Source: Hyphomicrobiales bacterium
GTDB taxonomy: Bacteria > Pseudomonadota > Alphaproteobacteria > Rhizobiales > HXMU1428-3
DNA: 14,437 nucleotides
NCBI GenBank assembly: GCA_021775385.1
Contig: JAJFHW010000334.1
Location: forward strand, 1 to 14,437
Direction of reading: 5' to 3'
Below the pieces are notes generated by a model. That model searched no databases. It saw only the letters and a list, made by a program, of their open reading frames with translations, and had not been told where the DNA came from. This document shows, piece after piece, positions 1-6,737 of the stretch (position 1 is the stretch's first letter; each line of letters begins with the position of its first letter). Position numbers and translations under genes: made by a program.

Positions 1-141
1 GCAGGCATGTCTTCATCAGGACTACCATTAGGTCTACAACTCATCGGTAAACCGTTTGACGAAGGCACTTTGTTAAAAGCCGGTCAAGTGATAGAACAAG
101 CAGCAGGCGAGTTACCAAAGCCAACAAAGTGGTGGGCATAG
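1..141 (+). CDS. gatA: GatA, C-terminal end (Asp-tRNA(Asn)/Glu-tRNA(Gln) amidotransferase subunit A), partial
   Basis: The reading frame is open from the first base and ends in TAG at 139-141, giving the last 46 residues. The segment [20 protein letters not shown] is the conserved C-terminal block of GatA and other amidase-signature enzymes. GatA hydrolyses glutamine and passes ammonia to GatB, which amidates misacylated Glu-tRNAGln or Asp-tRNAAsn in the cytosol. The catalytic Ser-cisSer-Lys residues lie upstream of the window. The identification is strengthened by gatB at 2564 on the same strand. A generic amidase would share this tail, but the gatB neighbour makes GatA much more likely. Confidence 0.9.
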   Translation, partial: AGMSSSGLPLGLQLIGKPFDEGTLLKAGQVIEQAAGELPKPTKWWA

Positions 142-142
142 C

Positions 143-276
143 GCGGTTGCTGTGCCGGTTGCTTTGTGGGCAACTGAAGGCACGCTAAAAGATAAGGCAA
201 CTGAAGTGTAACAAAAAGCGCTTGGAATAGTAGTGAGAGAAAACAGCGACGGTTGCTTTGTGGGCAACTGAAGGAG
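143..276 (+). repeat. Hairpin-forming direct repeats in the gatA-chorismate mutase gap
   Basis: A 25-base sequence occurs identically at 156-180 and 250-274. Each copy reads GGTTGC, a loop TTTGTGG, GCAACT, then GAAG, so it folds into a 5-bp stem plus an outer G-T wobble pair with a 7-base loop. Fragments of the same unit lie between and before the copies: a left half near 143-152 and a right half (GGCAACTGAAG) at 196-206. The tail of the second full copy supplies the AAGGAG ribosome-binding site (271-276) of the gene at 285. The layout matches the tandem repeats upstream of gatB (2428-2529). Confidence 0.8.
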
Positions 277-284
277 CATAAAGA

Positions 285-596
285 ATGACAATTAAAGCAC
301 CAAAAGATTGCACTTCAATGGATGATGTTCGCGCTGAAATTGATCGCTTGGACGAGCAGTTGGTAACTTTAATTGGAGAGCGCTTTAATTATGTTGATCG
401 GGCCTGGCAATTAAAAGAAAATCCGGCAGATGCAACAGTGCCATGGCGCATTCAACAAGTGATCGATAAAGTTCGAGCTCATGCTGAAGAAAAAGATGTC
501 CCACCACGGCTTGTAGCAGCCCACTGGCGGCAAATGATTGGCTGGTTCATTCAGTATGAAGAAGAAAAATTGGATGAAAAGCAATCAAAAGAATAA
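285..596 (+). CDS. AroQ-class chorismate mutase, PchB-like small form
   Basis: This 103-residue all-helical protein resembles the AroQ chorismate mutases. It is closest in pattern to PchB (isochorismate pyruvate-lyase) in its start (APKDCTSMDDVRAEIDRLDE) and in the ending around HWRQMIGWFIQYEEE. The family converts chorismate to prephenate for Phe/Tyr synthesis; PchB converts isochorismate to salicylate and pyruvate. Expected active-site residues are visible: R16, R33 and the loop lysine K44, with R55 in helix 2. By my hand alignment the position of the C-terminal catalytic Gln (Q90 in PchB, Q88 in E. coli mutase) is Glu92. No salicylate or siderophore genes are nearby, so I favour chorismate mutase. 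The start has a good AAGGAG site 8 bases upstream. It lies between gatA and gatB on the same strand. Confidence 0.85.
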   Translation: MTIKAPKDCTSMDDVRAEIDRLDEQLVTLIGERFNYVDRAWQLKENPADATVPWRIQQVIDKVRAHAEEKDVPPRLVAAHWRQMIGWFIQYEEEKLDEKQSKE

Positions 597-650
597 TTTC
601 TCTTGATATTGAATCAAATTTAGACTTAAGTATCAACAACAGATTAAAGT

Positions 651-697
651 GTGTCGCTTAAAAGTGGCTACCGGTTTTAGGAAAAAGACACGCTTAA
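651..697. repeat. Possible dispersed alphaproteobacterial intergenic repeat
   Basis: GTGTC (651-655) and GACAC (687-691) form inverted arms, each followed by GCTTAA, around a core reading AGTGGCTACCGGTTTT (663-678). The core resembles a short intergenic element I remember as frequent in Hyphomicrobiales genomes (AGTGG, then ACCGGTTTT, then a GGAAAA run). The family assignment is from memory and no second copy was found in this window. The rest of the 597-959 gap holds only the terminator at 787-842. Confidence 0.4.
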
Positions 698-786
698 GAA
701 AAAACTAGAGTATGTTTCTAGAATTTTATATGAAGTAACATGCTCTTATTAGTTCGAGTTTTATGAACCTCTGGGGAGGGGTCATG

Positions 787-842
787 AAAAAGGAACAAAA
801 CAAAGTGAGGCAAAAAATTGCCCCTTGTTTTGTTCCTTTTTT
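787..842. terminator. Strong bidirectional intrinsic terminator between convergent genes
   Basis: A perfect 17-bp inverted repeat (787-803 with 825-841; arm AAAAAGGAACAAAACAA) encloses a second small stem, GGCAA at 809-813 with TTGCC at 818-822. T-runs follow the hairpin in both directions: TTTTTT on the + strand, and the complement of the A-run on the - strand. It lies between the chorismate mutase (+, ending 596) and the serine hydrolase (-, ending 960), where a shared terminator is expected. Confidence 0.85.
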
Positions 843-959
843 GCTTTCAGGCAGGCTTTCTTTTTTTAGCAGAGCCATAAAAACCTATTTTATCCCAAAA
901 ACCTCCAACAACTAAATGAGCCCAAGCTAATTGTTGCATTGGTTAATTCATGAATACGG

Positions 960-2198
960 TTAGCTCTTTTCAGAAGAAGCAAGTTGAGCTTGAATGACCC
1001 GCCAAAGATAGTAAACGTTCGAATGCAGCAATGTATGTTTGCGACCAAAGCGTACAATCACCAAATCATGCTCAGGCAATAAATAAACAAGTTGCCCTCC
1101 ATGCCCAACAAAATAGGTAAATGGGCCTTGAATGGCTTCATTCGTACGGTCAAGAATATCATGCCGAACATGAAGGCCATAAATACCTTCGCGCAAGTCT
1201 TGAGCTTTAAATCTTCCAGGCACCATATATTTGATAACACTCGATGATTGTAAAAACGGAGTGAGAGATTGAGGTTCGTCTGTTTGGTTCGCTTGATCTA
1301 TGGTAATGCCATTCTTTGAAAGGAAATAAGCAACCTTGGCCCAATCTTCAACAGTAGCAAACAGGCAGCAATAAGGGGTCACACTCCCTTCATTTGTAAA
1401 GGTACGCCAATGGGCATGAGCTGCCCCAGCTGGTCTCCATATTTTTTCGGATAAAAGTACATTCAGTGGCTTTTTATAAATGTGAGTGAGCATCAAACCA
1501 AGAAGTGCGGTGTTCACATTCTGATAGTGATAATCGGATGAAGGGGCTTCCGGCATTTTTAACTGGGACAAAATGCCAGGTAAGCCTTCAATATGCATTT
1601 GAGCAAGCAAAGTAAACGGGTTAGATGCATCTTTATCCGGTCCGCGTTTCGCATCTTTGGCCAAAGGTTTCGGTGGACCTTTCTTTTCAATTTGTAGGCC
1701 ACTGCGCATTGTTAAAAAACGCTCAATCGTTTGGTTTTTCAGACCCTCGTCTTTTAAATCAAGCAAATAAGTACCAATGGAGCTATCAAGCCCGCCGATC
1801 TCGCCCTCATCAATGGCTTTTAATACCAAATAACCGATAAGACTTTTTGCCATTGAATATGAATTGAACTGAGTTTTTTCATTAAAGCCGGGGCGGAAAT
1901 AAGCATATTTTAGTTGGCCCTTATGATAAGCCACCAAAGCATCTGTTTCATTTTCTAGGTTTAGTTGCTGTAATTTCTGGCCGTACTCACTATCAAGAGC
2001 GGCGTCAGCTTGAAATTTATGGGGCCATTGTTGAGCTTTCCCAACAACATCAACATAAATACCCTTGGCAGGCCAGGTTTTAGCAGGGAAGCCTTCTTCA
2101 GCAATCGCTATCACATGAGGGTAGCGATAAGCAACAGCACCCGTTCCAAGCGCCAAGAGAACAAGAATAAGCAAAAGTAAAATCAGAAGTTTTTTCAT
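960..2198 (-). CDS. Membrane-anchored serine hydrolase, class C beta-lactamase / penicillin-binding fold
   Basis: This 412-residue protein belongs to the beta-lactamase-related serine hydrolases, which include esterases, D-aminopeptidases and carboxypeptidases. A hydrophobic segment at residues 4-24 (KKLLILLLLILVLLALGTGA) is an uncleaved anchor or signal peptide, so the domain should face the periplasm. The nucleophile motif SMAK sits at 115-118 (S115, K118), the second motif YQN at 225-227, and the third-box equivalent is HGG at 366-368 instead of KTG, as in esterase-like relatives. The ATG at 2198 is chosen over the overlapping TTG at 2201 because GAGGA lies 6 bases before the ATG and only 3 before the TTG. 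It is a single-gene unit, antisense to the gat genes, with its own promoter and terminator. Substrate is unknown; the HGG box argues against true beta-lactamase activity. Confidence 0.85.
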   Translation of the reverse strand: MKKLLILLLLILVLLALGTGAVAYRYPHVIAIAEEGFPAKTWPAKGIYVDVVGKAQQWPHKFQADAALDSEYGQKLQQLNLENETDALVAYHKGQLKYAYFRPGFNEKTQFNSYSMAKSLIGYLVLKAIDEGEIGGLDSSIGTYLLDLKDEGLKNQTIERFLTMRSGLQIEKKGPPKPLAKDAKRGPDKDASNPFTLLAQMHIEGLPGILSQLKMPEAPSSDYHYQNVNTALLGLMLTHIYKKPLNVLLSEKIWRPAGAAHAHWRTFTNEGSVTPYCCLFATVEDWAKVAYFLSKNGITIDQANQTDEPQSLTPFLQSSSVIKYMVPGRFKAQDLREGIYGLHVRHDILDRTNEAIQGPFTYFVGHGGQLVYLLPEHDLVIVRFGRKHTLLHSNVYYLWRVIQAQLASSEKS

Positions 2199-2234
2199 CA
2201 AAATTCCTCAATAAGTTTGCCCTCAGACAGACTA

Positions 2235-2264
2235 ATTATCGCCAAAGTGAAAATTAAATGGCAA
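2235..2264 (-). promoter_or_regulatory. Sigma-70-like promoter of the serine hydrolase gene
   Basis: On the - strand, TTGCCA (2264-2259) and GATAAT (2240-2235) are separated by 18 bases. Each differs from the consensus at one position. Transcription would start near 2228, about 30 bases before the ATG at 2198, and the leader contains the GAGGA ribosome-binding site. Confidence 0.55.
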
Positions 2265-2427
2265 GAAGTGTCAGCCAACCGGTAAAACAGTACGCCAATC
2301 TGCATGAAAAGCGCACAGATGATATTGCCCTAAATCAAACATTACGGTAAACAGTTCCCTTCAAGCAAGTTATGCATCGGGGATAAGAGAATATTTCATC
2401 CTTGTGTGCCAGATTTGCGGCAATTGA

Positions 2428-2529
2428 TAAAGCGGATACGAAGTGGGTATCTAAAGCATAATAAAGCGGATACGAAGTGGGTATCTGAAGCATAATAAAG
2501 CAGATACGAAGTGGGTATCTGAAGCGCAT
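2428..2529 (+). repeat. Three tandem 34-bp hairpin repeats in the gatB leader
   Basis: Units start at 2428, 2462 and 2496 with an exact 34-base period and few differences. Each contains GGATAC (AGATAC in unit 3), the loop GAAGTGG, then GTATCT and a GAAG or AAAG tail, giving a 6-bp hairpin. In units 1 and 2 the outer pair is G-T; in unit 3 the G is replaced by A, which restores a standard pair. The array ends 34 bases before the gatB ATG. There are no spacers, so it is not a CRISPR. The 2199-2563 gap otherwise shows only the serine hydrolase promoter; I found no convincing gatB promoter. Confidence 0.9.
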
Positions 2530-2563
2530 AAAATAACACTCTAGAATCTTTTAAGAGGTCAAA

Positions 2564-4027
2564 ATGTCATCTGATAAATCACATCTAGTTAAGGGCGCCA
2601 CAGGAGATTGGGAGGTCGTTATCGGCCTTGAAGTGCACGCCCAGGTGACATCAAATTCAAAGCTATTCTCAGGCGCATCAACAGAATTTGGCGGAGCGGC
2701 CAATGATCATGTCTCACTCGTCGATGCAGCCATGCCAGGCATGCTCCCGGTGATCAATGAAGAATGCGTCAAACAAGCCGTACGAACTGGCTTAGGGTTG
2801 AAATCAGAGATCAATCTATTTTCCCGCTTTGACCGGAAAAATTATTTCTATCCCGATTTGCCACAAGGTTACCAAATCTCGCAATTCCAATACCCAATAG
2901 TAGGGGAAGGCGTTGTTGTTTTAGATATGAAAGATGGTTCAACCTTTGAAGTTGGCATAGAACGGCTACACCTTGAGCAAGACGCTGGTAAATCCATGCA
3001 CGATCAGCACCCAAGCTATTCTTATGTGGATTTTAACCGCACCGGTGTCGCGTTGATGGAAATTGTTTCTAAACCAGATATGCGCTCAGCAGAACAAGCA
3101 AAAGCTTACGTAACAAAGCTGCGCACAATCCTTCGCTACCTTGGCACATGTGACGGAAACATGGATCAAGGCTCAATGCGCGCTGACGTGAACGTCTCTG
3201 TGCGCCGCCCGGGTGAAGAGCTTGGCACAAGAACAGAAACCAAAAACGTGAACTCAATCCGCTTCATTGGTCAGGCCATTGATCATGAAGTGATGCGTCA
3301 AATCGACGTTCTGGAAGATGGCGGCACAATCGACCAGGAAACATTGTTGTTCGACCCCAAAACCGGCAAAACAAGATCCATGCGCTCGAAAGAAGAAGCA
3401 CATGACTATCGCTATTTTCCATGCCCAGATCTATTGCCACTGGAATTCGATCAAGCCTTTGTTGATGAAATGAAGAAAGATCTTCCTGAATTGCCTGATG
3501 AAAAGAAAGAGCGGTTCATAAAAGATTATGGTCTGAGTAATTATGACGCTGGTATTTTGGTGGCAGATAAAGCTTCATCTGGGTTCTTTGAGCAAGTAGC
3601 CAAAGGAAGAGACGCAAAACTTTCATCAAACTGGGTCACAAACGAATTCTTCGGCCGCCTCAATAAAGAAGGCAAAGACATTGAAACAAGCCCTGTGAGT
3701 GCAGACCAACTAGGCGGCATCATAGATCTAATTTCAAAAGGTGATATTTCAGGTAAAATCGGGAAAGAGCTTTTTGAAATCGTTTGGGAAGAGGGCGGAG
3801 ACCCAGCTCAAATCGTTGAAGAGCGTGACATGAAAGCAGTAACAGACACCGGCGCAATTGAAGCGATCCTAGATGAAATCATCGCCAATAACCCGAAACA
3901 AGTTGAAGGCGTAAAAGAGAAACCTCAACTCATCGGATGGTTCGTCGGACAGGTCATGAAACAAACCCAAGGCAAAGCCGACCCGAAAGTGGTGAACGGT
4001 ATCTTGAAGGAAAAGCTAGGGCTTTAA
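2564..4027 (+). CDS. gatB: GatB, Asp-tRNA(Asn)/Glu-tRNA(Gln) amidotransferase subunit B
   Basis: GatB phosphorylates the side-chain carboxylate of Glu-tRNAGln or Asp-tRNAAsn with ATP and completes amidation with ammonia channelled from GatA. At 487 residues it has the usual length. Hallmarks: IGLEVHAQV (20-28), [20 protein letters not shown] (89-108), HLEQDAGKS (136-144), and [17 protein letters not shown] (274-290) within the ATP and metal-binding kinase-like cradle. The helical and YqeY-like tail ends with a [24 protein letters not shown] segment. The ATG is preceded by AAGAGG at 2553-2558. The gene follows the tandem hairpin repeats and ends at a terminator shared with the gene on the other strand. 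Nothing appears broken. Confidence 0.98.
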   Translation: MSSDKSHLVKGATGDWEVVIGLEVHAQVTSNSKLFSGASTEFGGAANDHVSLVDAAMPGMLPVINEECVKQAVRTGLGLKSEINLFSRFDRKNYFYPDLPQGYQISQFQYPIVGEGVVVLDMKDGSTFEVGIERLHLEQDAGKSMHDQHPSYSYVDFNRTGVALMEIVSKPDMRSAEQAKAYVTKLRTILRYLGTCDGNMDQGSMRADVNVSVRRPGEELGTRTETKNVNSIRFIGQAIDHEVMRQIDVLEDGGTIDQETLLFDPKTGKTRSMRSKEEAHDYRYFPCPDLLPLEFDQAFVDEMKKDLPELPDEKKERFIKDYGLSNYDAGILVADKASSGFFEQVAKGRDAKLSSNWVTNEFFGRLNKEGKDIETSPVSADQLGGIIDLISKGDISGKIGKELFEIVWEEGGDPAQIVEERDMKAVTDTGAIEAILDEIIANNPKQVEGVKEKPQLIGWFVGQVMKQTQGKADPKVVNGILKEKLGL

Positions 4028-4085
4028 TTATATAATCATACTGAGTAATACAGGCAAAGGCCGACAACGCTCGCGTTCGAAGAAA

Positions 4086-4125
4086 AAGCCCTGCATGGTC
4101 ACAAAAGATCATGCAGGGCTTCTCT
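4086..4125. terminator. Bidirectional terminator between gatB and the methyltransferase gene
   Basis: A perfect 12-bp stem (AAGCCCTGCATG 4086-4097 with its complement at 4110-4121) has a 12-base loop. A T-rich tail follows on the + strand, and a TTTTT run follows on the - strand. It lies 58 bases after the gatB stop and directly after the methyltransferase stop codon (4126-4128). Confidence 0.88.
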
Positions 4126-4956
4126 TTATTTCTTATCAACCAACACCTCTAAATAATCAGCAGCAATAATAGAACTGCCATCTTTAGCAATATTAAAGCG
4201 CTCTATCAGTGCAATCATATCTTTTGTCAGCTCTTCTTGTTGAGCTGGTTCCAATGCCAAAAAGGCTTTATGAACCGGCCCATAATAAGTGCGGAACATA
4301 TCAATAAACGCCATCGAGCTTTCAAAGCGGAGTTTAAAAGTTTTTGGTGTAATTGAGATGTTGGAAGCTTGATTTCCAAAGTTCTCTTGAAGCCATTTCT
4401 GTGTTCCCCAACGAGCAGGTGATTGAACACCAGCTGGTGGCGGCACAAAGCGACCAAGGGTTTTGAAAAGCTGTCCAATAAACCCATCCGGTGTCCAGTT
4501 AGCAAGGCCAATCCGGCCACCAGATTTACAAACGCGCAAGAGTTCAGAAGCCGATTGTTCCTGATTTGGTGTAAACATCACACCAAAGGTCGAAACAACA
4601 CCAGTAAACGAACCATCATCGAAAGGTAAATTCTCAGCATCAGCCACCTTGAAATTAATATCAAAGCCTTCAGCGTCTGCGCGCTTGCGGCCCATCTCTA
4701 ACAAGTCGCCAACATAGTCACTCGACGTCACCTCATAGCCACGTCGCGCCATGGCAAGAGTTACATTGCCATTACCAGCGGCAACATCAAGAACTGGAGC
4801 ACCAAAGGGGAGGTCCATTGCTTCAGCTAAGGTCTCTCCAACTAGTTGAAGCTTAACACCAACCTTGGCATAGTCACCTGAACCCCAGGCAGCATTTTGT
4901 TTTGTCTTAATAGCTTCAAAGTCAGGTGAAACTTGTCCCGTCATTTCATTTGTCAT
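4126..4956 (-). CDS. Class I SAM-dependent methyltransferase
   Basis: This 276-residue cytosolic protein has a Rossmann-type methyltransferase domain of the Methyltransf_11/25 type. Motif I is VLDVAAGNGN (55-64), the acidic end of strand 2 is SSD80, motif II is the ADAENLPFDDGSF stretch (105-117), and a post-motif stretch RVCKSGGRIGLANW (141-154) follows. The C-terminal third (about 185-276) is a separate alpha-helical part likely to shape the acceptor site. It uses ATG 4956, with GGAG about 9 bases upstream. It is a single gene, convergent with gatB. The acceptor substrate cannot be read from sequence: UbiE-like small-molecule enzymes share the motif pattern, and nothing nearby points to a pathway. 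Confidence 0.88.
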   Translation of the reverse strand: MTNEMTGQVSPDFEAIKTKQNAAWGSGDYAKVGVKLQLVGETLAEAMDLPFGAPVLDVAAGNGNVTLAMARRGYEVTSSDYVGDLLEMGRKRADAEGFDINFKVADAENLPFDDGSFTGVVSTFGVMFTPNQEQSASELLRVCKSGGRIGLANWTPDGFIGQLFKTLGRFVPPPAGVQSPARWGTQKWLQENFGNQASNISITPKTFKLRFESSMAFIDMFRTYYGPVHKAFLALEPAQQEELTKDMIALIERFNIAKDGSSIIAADYLEVLVDKK

Positions 4957-5094
4957 AATCTATCTCCAATCAGATTGTTAATTTGCAGAAATTTAATTTT
5001 TAAATTCTGTCGTTGTATGAAGAGGTGATACAAAATTAACAAATCTACAGATGTGCAAAATATCACACATTGGAGTAATTATGAAATTCAGTTG

Positions 5095-6396
5095 TCAGCT
5101 AATACTCTTTCCTTGGTGTTCCAAACGTTTTCGAACAAGGCTAATAGCACCCCTTAAGTGATAAAACTGATCAGAAAATTCTTTTGGCACCGGGATCAAT
5201 TGCACAGCAGTCTCTATACGCTCTAGTTCGTCCGTATTCGTCGCAAAAAGCTCATTGCTTTCATCAAGGTTGATGTTGTGCTCCAAGGTTTTCAATTGTT
5301 GATACCAGTGAAGCAACCTATTTCTAATGCGCCAGTTATATAAAAGAGGGGCTAACTTAAAAATGGGAAAAAGTACTGTCGCTATAGGCAGCAACAAGAT
5401 AAATGATCGCTGTAGAAAAGAAGCTAACCAAAAAGGTAAATAACGCTGCAAGAAGGGTACGCCATCTTTATAAGAGCGTTTGGTATCTGAAGTGACCAAA
5501 TATTCAGGATCATTCATTTTCGGAAATTCTGCCGTTTTTTGAAAAACATCACCTTTGCTATGCACTTCTTTTAAGGCTTGAATAAGCAATCCAGCTAGAG
5601 CGGGATGCAAATTTTCTTTGGCAACAAGAGCTGCAGATGGAGCAATGAGGTTTACATTTTGAGACGGAATGTTATTTACAAAATCTATCGTCCCTTCAGG
5701 GAGAGTGATTTTAGAAAGATAAGGAAATATACGAGTATAGGCCTCAGCTCGTTCAAAATTCATCAGTTTCAGAGTTTTCTTCTTCAAAAGCCCTTGTATA
5801 AAAGGTGAGCGCGGAGCAACTACAAGAAAAACCGCATCAACCCTGCCATCTTCAAGAGCATCAATAGCAGATGAACCGCTAAGAGTTAGCAATTGCGCAG
5901 TCTTAGCTGATATACCGTTTATAGAAAGTAACGCATTAGCTAATTGGCGCGTGCCGCTGTTTTTTGGCCCAACAGCAATGCGTTTGTTTGTTAAATCGGT
6001 CAACCGTTTAATCTCTAAATCAGAGCGATAAAACACCCAAACAGGTTCTAGAAAGATGCGCCCTAAAGACATAAGACCATCTCGCTTAGCTGCCATAGAG
6101 ACGCCGCCTTGCATAAGAGCAAGTTCAATTGGTTGTTCTTTCGAACGGAGCCTCTTTAAATTATCGAGAGAGCCAGCTGAGGAGAGAACTTTGAGTTCAA
6201 TGTCAGATCTTTTTAGAATTTCAGCGTAATTTTTTCCAAAGGCATAATAAGCACCTTTGGTACTACCTGTAGAAATTGTGATAGTTTTAGGTGGTGCTGG
6301 TTCAATAAATTGAAAAGTCGCCCAAAAAGCACCGCCAATAACCAATATGGCTGGCACAACTACAAAAAACATATCTTTCACTTTAGAGAATGACAT
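5095..6396 (-). CDS. TAXI-family substrate-binding protein with two membrane segments and a cytoplasmic tail
   Basis: This 433-residue protein is related to the TAXI solute receptors of TRAP transporters (NMT1-like fold). A transmembrane segment at 8-28 leads to the binding domain (about 36-300). That domain opens with TITISTGSTKGAYYAFGKNY, the family's glycine/tyrosine signature, and contains IAVGPKNSGTR (140-150). A second membrane segment follows (about 331-351), then a charged, helical cytoplasmic tail (354-433). This two-anchor layout differs from soluble receptors. No TRAP permease (DctQ/M) gene is adjacent, so it may act as a sensor or with a distant permease. I place the start at ATG 6396, with GGGGAG 6 bases upstream; the upstream ATG at 6426 has no ribosome-binding site. 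Substrate unknown. Confidence 0.82.
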   Translation of the reverse strand: MSFSKVKDMFFVVVPAILVIGGAFWATFQFIEPAPPKTITISTGSTKGAYYAFGKNYAEILKRSDIELKVLSSAGSLDNLKRLRSKEQPIELALMQGGVSMAAKRDGLMSLGRIFLEPVWVFYRSDLEIKRLTDLTNKRIAVGPKNSGTRQLANALLSINGISAKTAQLLTLSGSSAIDALEDGRVDAVFLVVAPRSPFIQGLLKKKTLKLMNFERAEAYTRIFPYLSKITLPEGTIDFVNNIPSQNVNLIAPSAALVAKENLHPALAGLLIQALKEVHSKGDVFQKTAEFPKMNDPEYLVTSDTKRSYKDGVPFLQRYLPFWLASFLQRSFILLLPIATVLFPIFKLAPLLYNWRIRNRLLHWYQQLKTLEHNINLDESNELFATNTDELERIETAVQLIPVPKEFSDQFYHLRGAISLVRKRLEHQGKSIS

Positions 6397-6543
6397 TGGT
6401 GTTCTCCCCATCATTTTAATATTCATGAAAGACGATTTAGAATGGATCAGTCAATAGACCTTTATCAATCTTATTGATATTTCGTCTAATAAGTCACTAA
6501 ATTCAATAGGTTTATATGGTTTGGCGTTCGTTGTTCGCTTGAA

Positions 6544-6562
6544 ACCATTTTAATGGTATAAA
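6544..6562. promoter_or_regulatory. Palindrome next to a TATAAA box in a divergent gap
   Basis: ACCATT (6544-6549) and AATGGT (6552-6557) form 6-bp inverted arms with a 2-base centre, abutting TATAAA at 6557-6562. It lies between the divergent TAXI gene and the HExxH gene, where an operator overlapping a -10 box would be sensible. No good -35 box is seen, so this is tentative. Confidence 0.25.
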
Positions 6563-6663
6563 GTTCAAATTAATAAAAAGTCATAAGGAATAAAACGGCT
6601 CCTCTAAACGTGGACATATTAGCGCATCTAAAAATGTAGAAAATCGTGTGAGGAGAACGTATT

Positions 6664-6711
6664 ATGATTAAGTCTAATGGGCCCCAAAAAGGGCTCCGTG
6701 ATTTTTTTTGA
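6664..6711 (+). CDS. Possible 15-codon leader peptide upstream of the HExxH gene
   Basis: ATG 6664 reads MIKSNGPQKGLRDFF and stops at TGA 6709-6711. It has a strong ribosome-binding site, GAGGAGA at 6650-6656, better than that of the main gene. The hairpin and T-run at 6679-6709 lie inside it. A second tiny frame (ATG 6712, 9 codons) starts directly after the stop, and its own TGA overlaps the main ATG at 6738. This chain would allow translational coupling. One extra T in the T8 run would instead join this frame to the downstream gene. No similarity to a known leader is recognised. Confidence 0.4.
   Translation: MIKSNGPQKGLRDFF
6679..6709 (+). terminator. Terminator-like hairpin within the HExxH leader (possible attenuator)
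   Basis: GGGCCC (6679-6684) pairs with GGGCTC (6691-6696) with one G-T pair and a 6-base loop. A run of eight T follows at 6702-6709 after a 5-base gap. It sits after a ribosome-binding site and before the main start codon, so it would interrupt the leader rather than end a gene. Confidence 0.45.
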
Positions 6712-6737
6712 ATGCAATCAAAAGGAAACCACCGCTC

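Noticed and set aside
784..915. 43-codon ORF (starting MKKEQNKVRQK) preceded by a GGGGAGGG stretch.
   Set aside because: It runs straight through the 17-bp bidirectional terminator, its composition follows that palindrome, and the ribosome-binding site is too close to the ATG. The hairpin explains the sequence better.
2428..2529. Possible CRISPR array from regularly spaced repeats.
   Set aside because: The 34-bp units abut with no unique spacers, only three exist, and no cas gene is present.
5482..5492. GGTATCTGAAG inside the TAXI gene, identical to part of the gatB leader repeat.
   Set aside because: The left arm and loop of the hairpin are absent and the bases fit the coding frame, so an 11-base chance match is more likely.
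6397..6426. Ten-residue longer start of the TAXI protein (ATG 6426).
   Set aside because: It lacks a ribosome-binding site, while GGGGAG stands just before ATG 6396.
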